From: Tessaracoccus caeni
GTDB taxonomy: Bacteria > Actinomycetota > Actinomycetes > Propionibacteriales > Propionibacteriaceae
Length of the DNA: 64,000 nt
Assembly: GCF_029211185.1 (NCBI RefSeq)
Contig: NZ_JARGDO010000012.1
Coordinates: 1-64,000 of the forward strand
Direction of reading: 5' to 3'
Every line of letters begins with the position of its first letter. The stretch's first letter is position 1. Position numbers and translations under genes: made by a program. Positions 52,001 through 59,645 of this stretch are shown piece after piece. Under the pieces are notes generated by a model that was given only the letters and a program-made list of their open reading frames with translations, searched no databases and was not told the DNA's origin.

Positions 52001-54525
52001 AAGCGGGCGAGGAGGTCGCCGTCGGACACCTCGTCGGCGGCCTGCGCGATCAGGGCGATCCACTCCGCCGGCGGCCCGGCCGGGTCGAGCCAGACGAGCG
52101 CGTCGACGCTGGTGACGCCCTCGGACGGATCGGCCGTCTCGTCGACGATCGGGACGACCCACGGGTCGTCGTAACGGCCCGAGCCGGTGATCGCGAGCGC
52201 CGTCGACAGCTCTCCCGGCAGCAGGCTCCGCAGCACCCGCAGCGCCTCCACCACGAAGGCGCGCCCGCCGTCGGCGACTCCCGTGAGGAGCCGGCGCAGG
52301 TGGGCGCGAAGCGCGGCCGGCGGGTCGTCGAGCAGGCGCCGGAGCGAGCCGGCACCGGTCAGGAGGTCGCTCAGTAGCGGCCAGTCGGCAGGCAGATCCG
52401 GGAGGTCGCGGTGCAGGCCGAGCAGAGCGGCCAGGGCATAGGCGGGCTCGCCCGACCAGGAGCGCAGTGCCGAGCTGATCAGCTGGCCGAGCAGGCGGAT
52501 GGCGTCGTCGCCGAGGCCGAGATCGTCCAGCGGGCGCGGCAGCGTGAGGTCGAAAGCGCCGAAGGCGGTGTCGTCGACGGTGACCGTGACGCCCGCCACC
52601 CCCACCTGCCAGACGGGGGCCTCGCCCGGCCGCCACTCGGCACGGGCGCTGAGCAGGCCGGACTCGAGCGCCAGGCCGTCCAGGGTCATCGGGCCGTCGG
52701 GCGTCACGCGGAGGCGCAGCTCTGAGCGGCCGACGAGGGCGACGGCGCCGTGACCGGCCGCCGGCAGGTCGAAGGCCAACAGCTCTACCAGGAGCCGCCC
52801 GTCGAAGACGCCCTGCGTCGCCTGGGCGAGGACGCCGAGCCGGAGCCGCTGCAGGCCGGCCGGGTCGGCGTCGGTACGGGCGTTCCAGGCCGCCAGCGCC
52901 AGGGTGACCGGCCCCTCGGTGGCGATCGGGGCGGTCCACGGGTCGTCGACGGTGCCCGCCCCGCCGATGTCGGGGGTCAAGCCGGCCAGCAGCGCCACCT
53001 GGGCGAGCATGTGCTGCCAGGGATGCGCGGCGTCGGCCAGGATCTCGCGGTGCAGTCCGGCGAGCGCCGCCGTGGGGCCGCGACCCAGCGCGGCCGGGTC
53101 CAGCAGATGCGGCGTGGTGGGGTCCGTGTCAGGCCGCCGCAGACCCACCAGCGTGAGCAGGGCACGCGCTGCGGGGCTGTCACCGAGAGCGTCCTCGAGG
53201 ATGCCGCGCGCTGCGTCGCCCACCACGCCGACGACGGCATCCGCGTCGGTGAGGTCGACTGTGCCGTGGTCCTGACCGTCGATGACGACCCCGCGGGCCT
53301 CGAGCCATGGCGTGAGAACGCCGTCGGCGAGCCGGAACCCGGCCCCCAGGCTGCCCACCTGCAGGACGGGGGCGTTGTCGACGAGGAGGCCGGAGGTGGG
53401 GGCCACCAGGCCGACCGTCACGTCGGGCACCAGCTGCGTGAACCGCGCCGGCGCCGCGGGGTCTGCGCCGGGCGCCGGCAGCGGGATGCGCAGCACTGTG
53501 GCCGCGGCCGAGAGCGCGACGGGACCGGCGTCCACCCTCGCGTCGACGCCGACCACGAGGTGGCGGTCGGCGGTGGCCTCGAGCACCAGGAACAGGTCGA
53601 GGACGTCCGAATCGACGAGGCGCGCCCGGAACGGCTGGCCCGTCTCGCCAGTGCCGACCACCTCGAGGTCGTCGCCGATCAAGCCCGCAAGATGCGTGGC
53701 CCACGCCGTCAGGGTGTCCGGGCTGTCGACGACGTCGACCAGCCAGTCCAGCGCGGCCTCCGGCCGGGCGAACAACTCCTCCAGCGGCAGCGGAGGCACA
53801 TCGCCGTCGAGATCGAGCCCGAGCAGCGCGAACAGGTGCTCGCCGAGCCGGGCCAGCTGGTCGTTGTCGCCCGCCTCCGCCACCAGCAGGTCGATCACCT
53901 CGCCCAGCAGGAGCCGGAGCGCCCGCAGCAGGTCCCGCCCCATCGTCGCCGAGTCGATGACGAGATCGACCGGATCCCCGCCACCAAGGTTCACGTCATC
54001 GATGGTCACCCGGACAGCCGCCTGCACGCCGAGCGGCGCCGCGTCGTCGGCATAGACGCCGACAGCGGCCCCGATTCGCGACAACGGGATGTCCGGGCTG
54101 GTGAAGCCGACGTCCACCCCGACGAGCAGCGGCCCTTCCGCCGTGACCGCTATCGCCTCCAGTTCGTCGGCCACGCTGACCAGCGGAAGACGGACGGTGC
54201 CGCGCACCTGCCCCACGCCGTCGCCCAGGTCGCCGCTGTGCAGGGCGGCCGCGATGCCCACCACGTCGTTCTCGACGGTGAGGTACAGGTTGCCGACCTC
54301 CGTGTCGAGCAACGGGTACCAGCCCGCCTGGCCCGGGTCGGTGGGAAGTAGTTCGTCGAGCAGCCGGAGCAGTGCCGCACGCTGGACGGGATTCGACAGC
54401 ACCCTGCGGATCGCCGCCAGCGGATCCTCGAACCAGGTGGAGACGAGCTGGCCGTCGTCGTCCAGCACGCCGATGGCGGTGAGCAGGCTGGCGGTCTGCG
54501 GGTCGACCCCGACGGTCAGCGTCAT
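46003..54525 (-). CDS. giant-operon protein A, 2840 aa, with lipase-like elbow and DUF6603-like region
   Basis: A 2840-residue protein, first gene of the run. The ATG at 54525 is preferred (G-rich stretch 4-9 bases upstream); in-frame starts at 54558 and 54576 also exist. Residues about 1-880 are repeating beta-rich modules; GxxDDPW motifs recur near 530 and 790. Residues about 900-1110 look like an alpha/beta hydrolase: VVGHSTAGVVARAL near 1010 is a Ser-nucleophile elbow, followed by LITIGSPHAGSDLL as in triacylglycerol lipases. More beta-rich modules follow. Residues about 2240-2560 (GYGFFFSGAGGLLGLNRGMD, SVGGFHPGYSP) resemble DUF6603 from memory. No signal peptide is seen. The combination of hydrolase and DUF6603 in one chain is unusual. 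Confidence 0.82.
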   Translation of the reverse strand: MTLTVGVDPQTASLLTAIGVLDDDGQLVSTWFEDPLAAIRRVLSNPVQRAALLRLLDELLPTDPGQAGWYPLLDTEVGNLYLTVENDVVGIAAALHSGDLGDGVGQVRGTVRLPLVSVADELEAIAVTAEGPLLVGVDVGFTSPDIPLSRIGAAVGVYADDAAPLGVQAAVRVTIDDVNLGGGDPVDLVIDSATMGRDLLRALRLLLGEVIDLLVAEAGDNDQLARLGEHLFALLGLDLDGDVPPLPLEELFARPEAALDWLVDVVDSPDTLTAWATHLAGLIGDDLEVVGTGETGQPFRARLVDSDVLDLFLVLEATADRHLVVGVDARVDAGPVALSAAATVLRIPLPAPGADPAAPARFTQLVPDVTVGLVAPTSGLLVDNAPVLQVGSLGAGFRLADGVLTPWLEARGVVIDGQDHGTVDLTDADAVVGVVGDAARGILEDALGDSPAARALLTLVGLRRPDTDPTTPHLLDPAALGRGPTAALAGLHREILADAAHPWQHMLAQVALLAGLTPDIGGAGTVDDPWTAPIATEGPVTLALAAWNARTDADPAGLQRLRLGVLAQATQGVFDGRLLVELLAFDLPAAGHGAVALVGRSELRLRVTPDGPMTLDGLALESGLLSARAEWRPGEAPVWQVGVAGVTVTVDDTAFGAFDLTLPRPLDDLGLGDDAIRLLGQLISSALRSWSGEPAYALAALLGLHRDLPDLPADWPLLSDLLTGAGSLRRLLDDPPAALRAHLRRLLTGVADGGRAFVVEALRVLRSLLPGELSTALAITGSGRYDDPWVVPIVDETADPSEGVTSVDALVWLDPAGPPAEWIALIAQAADEVSDGDLLARFLAEAAAFRPQLAASLRGRAPDAVAFGFDELAEWLSDSDGLVPLASQLPDGWEHGATVATPHALLPKDPAVISQVVTRLVGAAPILLVAPPFADHAIYDDLVLALTGAAPSLAHHFDLRALPDPAEVDLTRITAVTRVYTADLTADHAVSQTDQLRAVAQRIRALTGQAPRVVGHSTAGVVARALAAAQPDVVAGLITIGSPHAGSDLLPLADQLTADAVRVAAAVAGAVADSALGGTVGWLAGLLDGSGGGWGGPVRPGWFAGAELGLVDAVPRFAIGSRLGGDLPGLLAGSTVVGLAGGAPPTHLGFGVRLGLATPEAEDDDGVVFAADARVDLARLRLTPDAAEPPRPATAVTISTTTSRPDGWLVGDGMLAEGPLGARVRRVEAGVTVTAGPEIRPWLRLVDASIDATPVRDVVALGDEALRAALDAVVAELSAADDPAADAALNLLEAAGALVATADGRRASVQGILALATAPTRTLTERRAALIAALRAIVGDPDLTDIDLGGLDPGALSVSLPELPLRLSLDDATMTIRLETTPAIELAGPFLLAGRLDLDTRTLAVTLDASLAAGPVTVRRSADGTVTATASPYLAEPMVLRPFDPPRLAAQLEQLIPDLAVSAVVAAVLDESAESGITVGPISALVRDPVGWLRDASGLVTPEGLLDGDRINDLLRSIGDALGLDDSQGLALPGGMLLTASGTDPLHLQLSGTLGDDVVGAAVDLGLDLRRTGPLPTDVRVTPSGTIALTLALPGDWGTLGIAFGADAAGVRLVVTPEHVGPIQLLPTVSGLGDLLSTTATALVPRVLQEITDALAASPPHPVLDVALDVAEALGIYDPAAGGFIGAAQAERVRHMLDPGWLEDQVTDPALLIGHLQRLFPDDATPGPIVLPPGHRVRREGDRLRWEMDLPGGGLLGAELGWGAAGHPQVLVTLADLDAGPLTIDAARLGYLDALEGLLRVRVDAGEPLDWFTPEAEFALAGDRVRLRILPLGAAAEDDVAIVLAPVPDLVLTPEGGLQLAASWLLPLITRYVIPQVEALLDQPLWPSGPTSRRILHGARLLTSPDGELRIAVPFPEPAVMGLGTLKAALSGVAVELTDGLALAFAEDAGRLGIRLRGAVRFPGDVSVSLLFGEHEWIGESRGITAWVIGPSDDPALPVAPAPALDVSGLGLRISGADDDHPLFGADDGVVRLGGIAALFFGRFDFWDPTARRPRFAVDRLGGAVELTKAAVRVNGSDGDSFVAKLIPQELGAGFTMAVAYHDDRLQVYGGPGNLDNGIELTFPLNLNIFDVVLLRELYLAALFGDPTTVTAALSGNAELGPIAVTVDRVGLRVTISGSGAVLSFKPPDGAGFSLDTSTIRLGGFLLVDEARGRYVGALEIALLEKFSLTAIGIVTTKNADGTPGFSLLMLITVSLPVPIPLGYGFFFSGAGGLLGLNRGMDVDRIRDGLRTGTADSILFPTDVVNRIDVIIRDLEESFPVQEGHFLIAPMGMITWMNPALVTLKIGLILEIAPQPNVALLGVLRLALPTPSEAVVDLKVAFIGGIDIGAGLLYFDASIYDSFIGYGDFKLSLEGDIAVRFCWGAKPDLVISVGGFHPGYSPAAHLKLPAMRRLTLSLLKDNPRLTLTLYFAITSNTIQFGARLEFFAGIDGFSISGDFGFDVLVQFVPFLIDACMWGKLAITAAGCDICSIDLRLQLRGPTPWYAHGTASFRILFFSITIEVEATFGDAHEASIPAEPVLPRLLDQLRDPSNWSAELASSSAAGVALLPPPQGALVVDAAGLLSVRQNLLPLETDIGLVGKTPPSDVRRVAITGFSLGTVDPEPVAFDDVTAPFSPSTFAGASNTNPDLLKAPAFEQRPHGVRAGSGQSLAADLVLHHPQSYEMIVIDDPDPEAPTPPPVSVNPRLNFSHLVAGGAIAASASSKLRARRDERGAVRTAVVAEPLFAVTAKDSLLPLGPDGLPATAETMLLSRTDAEQRLAALPADGRQFQIVPEVQVVL

Positions 54526-54690
54526 CGCACACCCCCGAATCCGGCGCAGAGACGCCATGGCATTGGGTTCGACCACCGGCGTGGTGTCACGGGAAAGGTC
54601 GACTTCGTGACGGCGTCTGTATCAGGGGAGGGGGCGCGACGCAAGGTCAGCCTAACTCCGGATGATCACCCCGGACAAGGCCCCGATGAC

Positions 54691-54734
54691 GAGAGATTCC
54701 GCAGGTAGCTGGCACCTACTGCGGACCCTCTTAC
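54691..54734. mobile_element. abutted IS terminal repeats (MITE or excision remnant)
   Basis: An imperfect palindrome. Its left arm AGAGATTCCGCAGGTAG (54692-54708) equals the terminal 17 bp of the IS at 109-125; its right arm reads, on the complement, AAGAGGGTCCGCAGTAGGT. The arms are separated by only a few bases, as if both IS ends remained without the body. It lies in the leader region of the giant operon, after the cbiP stop. Confidence 0.65.
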
Positions 54735-54783
54735 GAGTGGGTATCAGCTGCGGCGCGGATCAGCCCCAAACGGCGACGAGCCA

Positions 54784-56229
54784 CTAGCGCGCCAGGCCCA
54801 GCAGGCCGTCGACGTCGATGTGGTTCTCGATCGCGTCGGCGACCGTCTCGATCATCGACTCGCGGCCGGCGGCGAAGCCCGGGGCGTTGCTGCGGGGCTC
54901 CCAGTCCTTGCCGGCCTGGGCGGCGACCTCCCGCAGCCAGGCGCGACGGAACTCGTCGTTCTCCAGCGAGCCATGCCACATGGTGCCCCACACCGAACCG
55001 GAGCAGACGCCGTCGAGGAACGGCTCGTGACCCTCGTCGACGAGGCAGCGGCCATGATGGATCTCGTAGCCGTCGACGTACAGCCCGCGCCATTCGCCCT
55101 CGGGGCGGGCGAGCACCTTGTCGGGATGGAAACGCACCTCGACGGGCAACAGCCCTAGTCCCGGCGCGCTTTCCAGCCGGTTCTCCACCCCGTCGACGAT
55201 GGTTCGGGCCAGCATCTGGTAGCCGCCGCAGATGCCCAGTACCGGGCGCCCCTCTGCCGCGCGGTGCTCGATCTCGGCGGCGATGCCGGTCTCGCGGAGC
55301 CAGGCAAGGTCGTCGATCGTGGAGCGCGAGCCCGGCAGCACCACCACATCGGCCCTCGCCACCTCGACGGGATCGACGGTCACCCGCACGTCGACGCCGA
55401 GCTCGTGAGCCAGAGCGTCGACGTCGGTGGCGTTGGATATTCGGGGCAGACGGACGGCGGCGACGGTCAGCTCGGGCCCGTCGGCGGCCGAGCCGTCGTG
55501 CCGCCACCGCCCCACCTCCAGCGCGTCCTCACCGTCGATCCACACCCCGTGCAGCCACGGCAGCACGCCGTAGTTGGTGAGTCCGGTGCGGCGGGTGATC
55601 TCGTCGAGGCCGGGATCGAGGATGGCCTGGTCGCCGCGGAACTTGTTGATTACGTAGCCGGCGAGCAGCGCGCGGTCCTCGTCCTCGAGGAGGGCCCAGG
55701 TGCCGTAGAGCGACGCCAACACCCCGCCCCGGTCGATGTCGCCGACCATCACCACCGGCAGATCGAAGCGCCTGGCCAGACCCATGTTGGTGTAGTCGCC
55801 CTGGCGAAGATTGATCTCGGCCGGCGAACCGGCGCCCTCGCAGATCACCAGCTCGTGGCGCTGCGCGAGTTCCTCGTAGGCGGCGTGTGCGGCGTCGGCC
55901 AGGTGCCGCCGGGAGGTGGCGTACTCCCCCGCCTCCAGCGCGCCGGCGGGCTGCCCGCGCAGCACGACGAAGCTGCGCCGGTCGGTGCCGGGTTTGAGCA
56001 GCACCGGGTTCAGTATCGACTCCGGCGTCACCCCCGCCGCCATCGCCTGCAAGTACTGGGCGCGACCGATCTCCGACCCGTCCAGGCACACCATCGAGTT
56101 GTTGCTCATGTTCTGCGCCTTGTACGGCGCGACGTCGATGCCGCGTCGCCGCGCCACCCGGCAGAGCCCGGTGACGAACAGCGACTTCCCCGCGTCAGAC
56201 GACGTCCCCGCGATCAGCAGCCCGGTCAT
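54784..56229 (-). CDS. cbiP: cobyric acid synthase (CbiP/CobQ)
   Basis: A 481-residue amidotransferase that amidates the b, d, e and g side chains of adenosylcobyrinate a,c-diamide. The N-terminal ATP site reads GTSSDAGKSLFVTGL, followed by YKAQNMSNNSMV. The C-terminal glutaminase has LGICGGYQML with the nucleophile Cys near residue 333 and the His in MWHGSLEND near 420. Length is normal. ATG at 56229. It is separated from cbiB by a repeat-filled gap and is followed by the giant operon. Confidence 0.94.
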   Translation of the reverse strand: MTGLLIAGTSSDAGKSLFVTGLCRVARRRGIDVAPYKAQNMSNNSMVCLDGSEIGRAQYLQAMAAGVTPESILNPVLLKPGTDRRSFVVLRGQPAGALEAGEYATSRRHLADAAHAAYEELAQRHELVICEGAGSPAEINLRQGDYTNMGLARRFDLPVVMVGDIDRGGVLASLYGTWALLEDEDRALLAGYVINKFRGDQAILDPGLDEITRRTGLTNYGVLPWLHGVWIDGEDALEVGRWRHDGSAADGPELTVAAVRLPRISNATDVDALAHELGVDVRVTVDPVEVARADVVVLPGSRSTIDDLAWLRETGIAAEIEHRAAEGRPVLGICGGYQMLARTIVDGVENRLESAPGLGLLPVEVRFHPDKVLARPEGEWRGLYVDGYEIHHGRCLVDEGHEPFLDGVCSGSVWGTMWHGSLENDEFRRAWLREVAAQAGKDWEPRSNAPGFAAGRESMIETVADAIENHIDVDGLLGLAR

Positions 56230-56553
56230 CGACCTCTCCCTGGCTCGTTCCTCACACCAGCTTCCCCCTCACACCAGCTTCCCCCTCACACCAATGTCCC
56301 TTCACGCCCCACCTCACAAGCCCCACCGCCACCCGCATTCCCGGAAAATCGGCCAATGGCCGATTCTCGGCAACAGACACCGAAAAATGGGCCAATGGCC
56401 GATTTTTCTGGATTGCGGCGCTGTGGGCAGTGGCCGATTCTCGGCAACAGACACCGGAAAATCGGCCATTGGCCGATTTTCCTGGATTCGCTGGGTGGCC
56501 GAAGGGCGGCGGCGCGGAGAAGGAGGGGGAAGGAAGGGCAAGAGAGAGTGGGG
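56230..56553. repeat. family C palindromic repeat array between cbiB and cbiP
   Basis: Three full and one partial family C units occupy 56341-56487 (AAAATCGGCC and GGCCGATT arms around AAT or ATT), joined by the shared spacer TCTCGGCAACAGACACCG. A short direct repeat of CCCCTCACACCA lies at 56265-56292. The same palindrome is translated in the CobB-CobC linker. No gene is seen. Confidence 0.85.
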
Positions 56554-57495
56554 TCATGAGGGGCGCCTCAGGGAGCGGAGGACGAGGGCGCCGGCGGCGA
56601 TGCCCGTCGCGAGCGCGGTGACGGCGGTCACCAGGCGGGCGGCCTTGCGGAGCTTGCGGGCGTCAGGGCGCGGGCCGTCGCCGAGCAGCGGGCGCTCCTC
56701 GGTGCGCGAGAAGTAGACGTTGGTACCGCCGAGCTGCACGCCCAGCGCCCCGGCCCAGGCCGACTCGCACCAACCGCCGTTCGGCGAGGGGTGCTTGCGG
56801 CAGTCGCGCCGCATGATCCCGTAGGCGCGGGCGGAGTCACCGCCGACGACCCACGCCAGCCGACAGGCCAGGTCGCCGGTGATCCGGGCGGGTAGGAAGT
56901 CGAGGGCATCGTCGAGGCGCGCAGCGGCGGTGCCGAAACGCGAGTAGCGCTCGTTGAGATGGCCGACCATCGCGTCGAGGGTGTTGACGGCCCGGTGCAC
57001 CAGCAGCCCTGGAATGCCGGTGATGGCTCCCCAGAACAACGACGCCACCACGGCGTCGGCGGTGTTCTCGGCCATCGACTCGACGGCGGCCCGCGCGAGT
57101 TCTGGCTCGTCGAGGTTGCTGGGGTCGCGTCCGCAGAGGTGACCGAGCCGGCCGCGCGCCGCCTCCAGGTCGCCGGCGTCCAGGTGGTCCGCCATGATCT
57201 CGCCCTCGGCGGCGAGGCTTCGGGCACCGAGGACGGCCCAGGTGCACACCGCCGTCGCAACCACATGGGCAACGGGATGCGAGCGAGTGACGCGCTCCAG
57301 GACGACGCCAGCCAGCGCGACGGGGGTCACCGTCGCGGCCACATAGACAGCGCCGTGCGCACGGTCGTCCGCATAGAGATATGGCTCCGACTTGGATGCG
57401 AAGGTGCCGAACCAGGCGACGGGATGGTGCTTCTTCGGGTCGCCGAAGACGGCGTCGGCGGCAACGCCCAACGCGATACCCAAAGCCCTGGTCAT
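56554..57495 (-). CDS. cbiB: adenosylcobinamide-phosphate synthase (CbiB/CobD)
   Basis: A 313-residue membrane protein that attaches aminopropanol (or its phosphate) to adenosylcobyric acid. It begins LGIALGVAADAVFGDPKKHHPVAW in two joined conserved parts (the D-x-x-FGDP and HPVAWFG motifs); VESMAENTADAVVASLFW near residue 148 and HPSPNGGWCESAWAGAL near 245 are the other family signatures. ATG at 57495 is preferred; the longer frame has no support. It lies upstream of cbiP on the same strand. Confidence 0.93.
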   Translation of the reverse strand: MTRALGIALGVAADAVFGDPKKHHPVAWFGTFASKSEPYLYADDRAHGAVYVAATVTPVALAGVVLERVTRSHPVAHVVATAVCTWAVLGARSLAAEGEIMADHLDAGDLEAARGRLGHLCGRDPSNLDEPELARAAVESMAENTADAVVASLFWGAITGIPGLLVHRAVNTLDAMVGHLNERYSRFGTAAARLDDALDFLPARITGDLACRLAWVVGGDSARAYGIMRRDCRKHPSPNGGWCESAWAGALGVQLGGTNVYFSRTEERPLLGDGPRPDARKLRKAARLVTAVTALATGIAAGALVLRSLRRPS

Positions 57496-57552
57496 CGACA
57501 CATCGGCCAACCTAGCAGGGCAGCATCCGGCAGCCGAGGCCACCCCGACAGG

Positions 57553-58146
57553 TCAGGAGTTGAAGCGGTTCTGGGTGGCGACCAGGCCCTCGCGGACCAG
57601 CACCTCCACGGCATCGCCGGCGACGGCGGCGTCGACGCGCATCGCATCCAGATCGGAGGGACGCATCTTGGCGAGCACGTAGTCGGCGGCGGCCTGGCGG
57701 CCGGGCGGGCGACCGATACCCACGCGCACCCGGTAGAAGTCTCCGGTGCCGAGGTGCTGGCGCATCGACTTCAGGCCGTTGTGACCGTTGTCTCCCCCGC
57801 CGAACTTCACACGCAGCCGGCCGGGATCGAGGTCGAGCTCGTCGTGGATCGCGATCACGTGATCCGGCGCGATCTTGTGGAACGCGGCGACGGCGCCCAC
57901 CGCGCGGCCCGACTCGTTCATGAAAGTGGTGGGCCGCACCAGCACCAGCTTCACGGCGTCGACCCCCGGCGCGGGCGGCAAGGTCACCGTCGCGATCTGG
58001 CAGCGCTGCCGGGAGTTGAGCACGAAGGAAGAGCCGTAGCGATCCGCGAGGTCCGCTACGGCCCAGAACCCGACATTGTGCCGGGTGGGCTCGTAGGCCG
58101 GGCCCGGATTACCGAGCCCGGCCACGAGAAAGGCAGAGTTGCTCAC
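57553..58146 (-). CDS. pth: peptidyl-tRNA hydrolase
   Basis: A 197-residue cytoplasmic enzyme that releases tRNA from stalled peptidyl-tRNA. LVAGLGNPGPAYEPTRHNVG contains the catalytic His near residue 23 and the conserved Asn near 12; RPTTFMNESG near 72 and HDELDLDPG near 101 carry the remaining active-site residues. The GTG at 58146 overlaps the rplY stop (GTGA), the common rplY-pth arrangement. Confidence 0.95.
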   Translation of the reverse strand: MSNSAFLVAGLGNPGPAYEPTRHNVGFWAVADLADRYGSSFVLNSRQRCQIATVTLPPAPGVDAVKLVLVRPTTFMNESGRAVGAVAAFHKIAPDHVIAIHDELDLDPGRLRVKFGGGDNGHNGLKSMRQHLGTGDFYRVRVGIGRPPGRQAAADYVLAKMRPSDLDAMRVDAAVAGDAVEVLVREGLVATQNRFNS

Positions 58147-58727
58147 TCCGCGGCGGCTTCTTCGCCCTCAGCCTCGGCCGGAGCCTCGGCGGCAGGCAGG
58201 ATGACACCCAGCACGAGGGCCTCGGCGTCGTCCATGGCCACAGCACCCTCGGGGAGGGCCACGTCGGCGACGGTGACATGCGCGCCAACCTCAAGGGCCG
58301 CCACGTCGATCTCGATCTCGGTGGGGATGTTGGTGGCGGAGGCCTCGATGGAGAGCGACTGCAGCTCCTGGTTGAGGATGCCCTCGCGCACCTCGCCGAC
58401 GATGACGATCGGGATGTCGACGGTGACCTTCTCGCCGGCCTTCACCAGCAGCAGGTCGACATGCTCGATGATCGGGAGGATCGGGTCGCGCTGGACCTGC
58501 TTGGGCAGAGCCAGCACGGGCTTGCTGTCACCCTCGATGGTGATGGTGAACAGCACGTTGGCCTGACGCAGGGCGAGGAAGGTCTCGCGACCCGGCAGGG
58601 TCAGGTGAACGGGATCGGTGCCGTGGCCGTACAGCACGGCGGGGATGTCGCCGGCGCGGCGGATGCGGCGGGCAGCGCCCTTGCCGAACTCTTCACGACG
58701 GGTGGCCTTGAGCGAATGATCAGCCAT
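58143..58727 (-). CDS. rplY: 50S ribosomal protein L25/general stress protein Ctc
   Basis: A 194-residue long-form L25 (TL5/Ctc). The N-terminal 5S-rRNA-binding domain includes REEFGKGAARRIRRAGDIPA and ILPIIEHVDLLLV, and the C-terminal beta domain runs from about residue 100 to 175. It ends in an Ala/Glu-rich acidic tail. Coupled to pth by overlap. ATG at 58727. Confidence 0.95.
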   Translation of the reverse strand: MADHSLKATRREEFGKGAARRIRRAGDIPAVLYGHGTDPVHLTLPGRETFLALRQANVLFTITIEGDSKPVLALPKQVQRDPILPIIEHVDLLLVKAGEKVTVDIPIVIVGEVREGILNQELQSLSIEASATNIPTEIEIDVAALEVGAHVTVADVALPEGAVAMDDAEALVLGVILPAAEAPAEAEGEEAAAE

Positions 58728-58979
58728 GTCTTCTCCTCTAAATCTCTATGGGCATACACGTGCCGAGCGAAGAGAAGCTAGTCGATAACGGACTGGGTGA
58801 GTCTCCGCGGAATCGCGGCGTCTCAGTTGTCCCTCGCCAGGCGCCCGCCTAGTTTAGCCCACCGCCTCCGAATCGCCGCATCTGCCGGATCGCGCAACAC
58901 CGCCGAATGGGGGCGATACCTGGTTCTCCCCCTGACGACGCCCGCATAGACTGGGTGAATCCGAGCGCGAGGAGCTGGC

Positions 58980-59645
58980 ATGACGAACAACAGCGTCGAG
59001 GTTGCCGAGGGGTTCACGGCCGACGTCTTCCACCAGCTGCTGGATCTCGCCATCAAGGGCAAGGGCAAGCTGCCCGGCGCCCGGTCCACCGCCAACGAAC
59101 TGCTGCGAGGAACCAACGACGCCGAGGCAGCCGTGTCGCGGACGGTGACCAACCACATCGCGCTGGCCGGCGGGCAGGGCTTCGCCACCAACTGGGGCGG
59201 GTTCCTGGTCGCCCTGGTGACCATCCCCGCCAACCTCGCCGCCTCGACGTTCGTGCAGGCCCGGCTGGTGGCGTCGGTGGCGCATCTGCGCGGCTACAAC
59301 CTCGACGACCCCCGCGTCCGCACCGCCATCCTCATGGTGATGCTCGGCCCCTCGGCCGGAGAGAAGCTGATCGCGCAGGGCGTGCTGCCCTCCACACCCG
59401 CCATGGTCGCCACGGCTCCGGTCTTCGACGCGAAGCTCGACGGCTCCGTGTCCCGGCTGCTGCTTGAACGGGCGATGAACTACGTGGGCGGAAAGCGGCT
59501 TGGAGTCACATTGGCCAAGCGCATCCCGGTGATCGGAGGCGGCGTCGGAGCCGCTGTCGACGGCTGGATGACCCACACCATCGCCCAGTACGCCCTCACC
59601 GCCCTGCCCAGCCGACGCCCCAAGCTCACCCGCACCGCAAGCTGA
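58980..59645 (+). CDS. EcsC-like protein
   Basis: A 221-residue protein with EcsC-family features: an alpha-helical region with VTNHIALAGGQGFATNWGGF near residue 56 and a hydrophobic stretch FLVALVTIPANLAASTFVQA, then GKRLGVTLAKRIPVIGGGVGA near 170, a glycine-rich helix pair often seen in this family. The function of EcsC proteins is unknown; they may associate with membranes. ATG at 58980 has GCGAGGAG upstream. It stands alone, with a repeat-rich region downstream. Confidence 0.65.
   Translation: MTNNSVEVAEGFTADVFHQLLDLAIKGKGKLPGARSTANELLRGTNDAEAAVSRTVTNHIALAGGQGFATNWGGFLVALVTIPANLAASTFVQARLVASVAHLRGYNLDDPRVRTAILMVMLGPSAGEKLIAQGVLPSTPAMVATAPVFDAKLDGSVSRLLLERAMNYVGGKRLGVTLAKRIPVIGGGVGAAVDGWMTHTIAQYALTALPSRRPKLTRTAS

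Noticed and set aside
31130-54525. Giant operon as a polyketide or non-ribosomal peptide synthase cluster
   Set aside because: No ketosynthase, acyltransferase, carrier-protein, adenylation or condensation motifs are seen in any of the large proteins.
31130-54525. Giant operon as a contractile injection system or prophage tail
   Set aside because: No sheath, tube, baseplate, LysM, AAA+ or tape-measure protein could be recognised; the idea cannot be excluded without profile searches but has no direct support.
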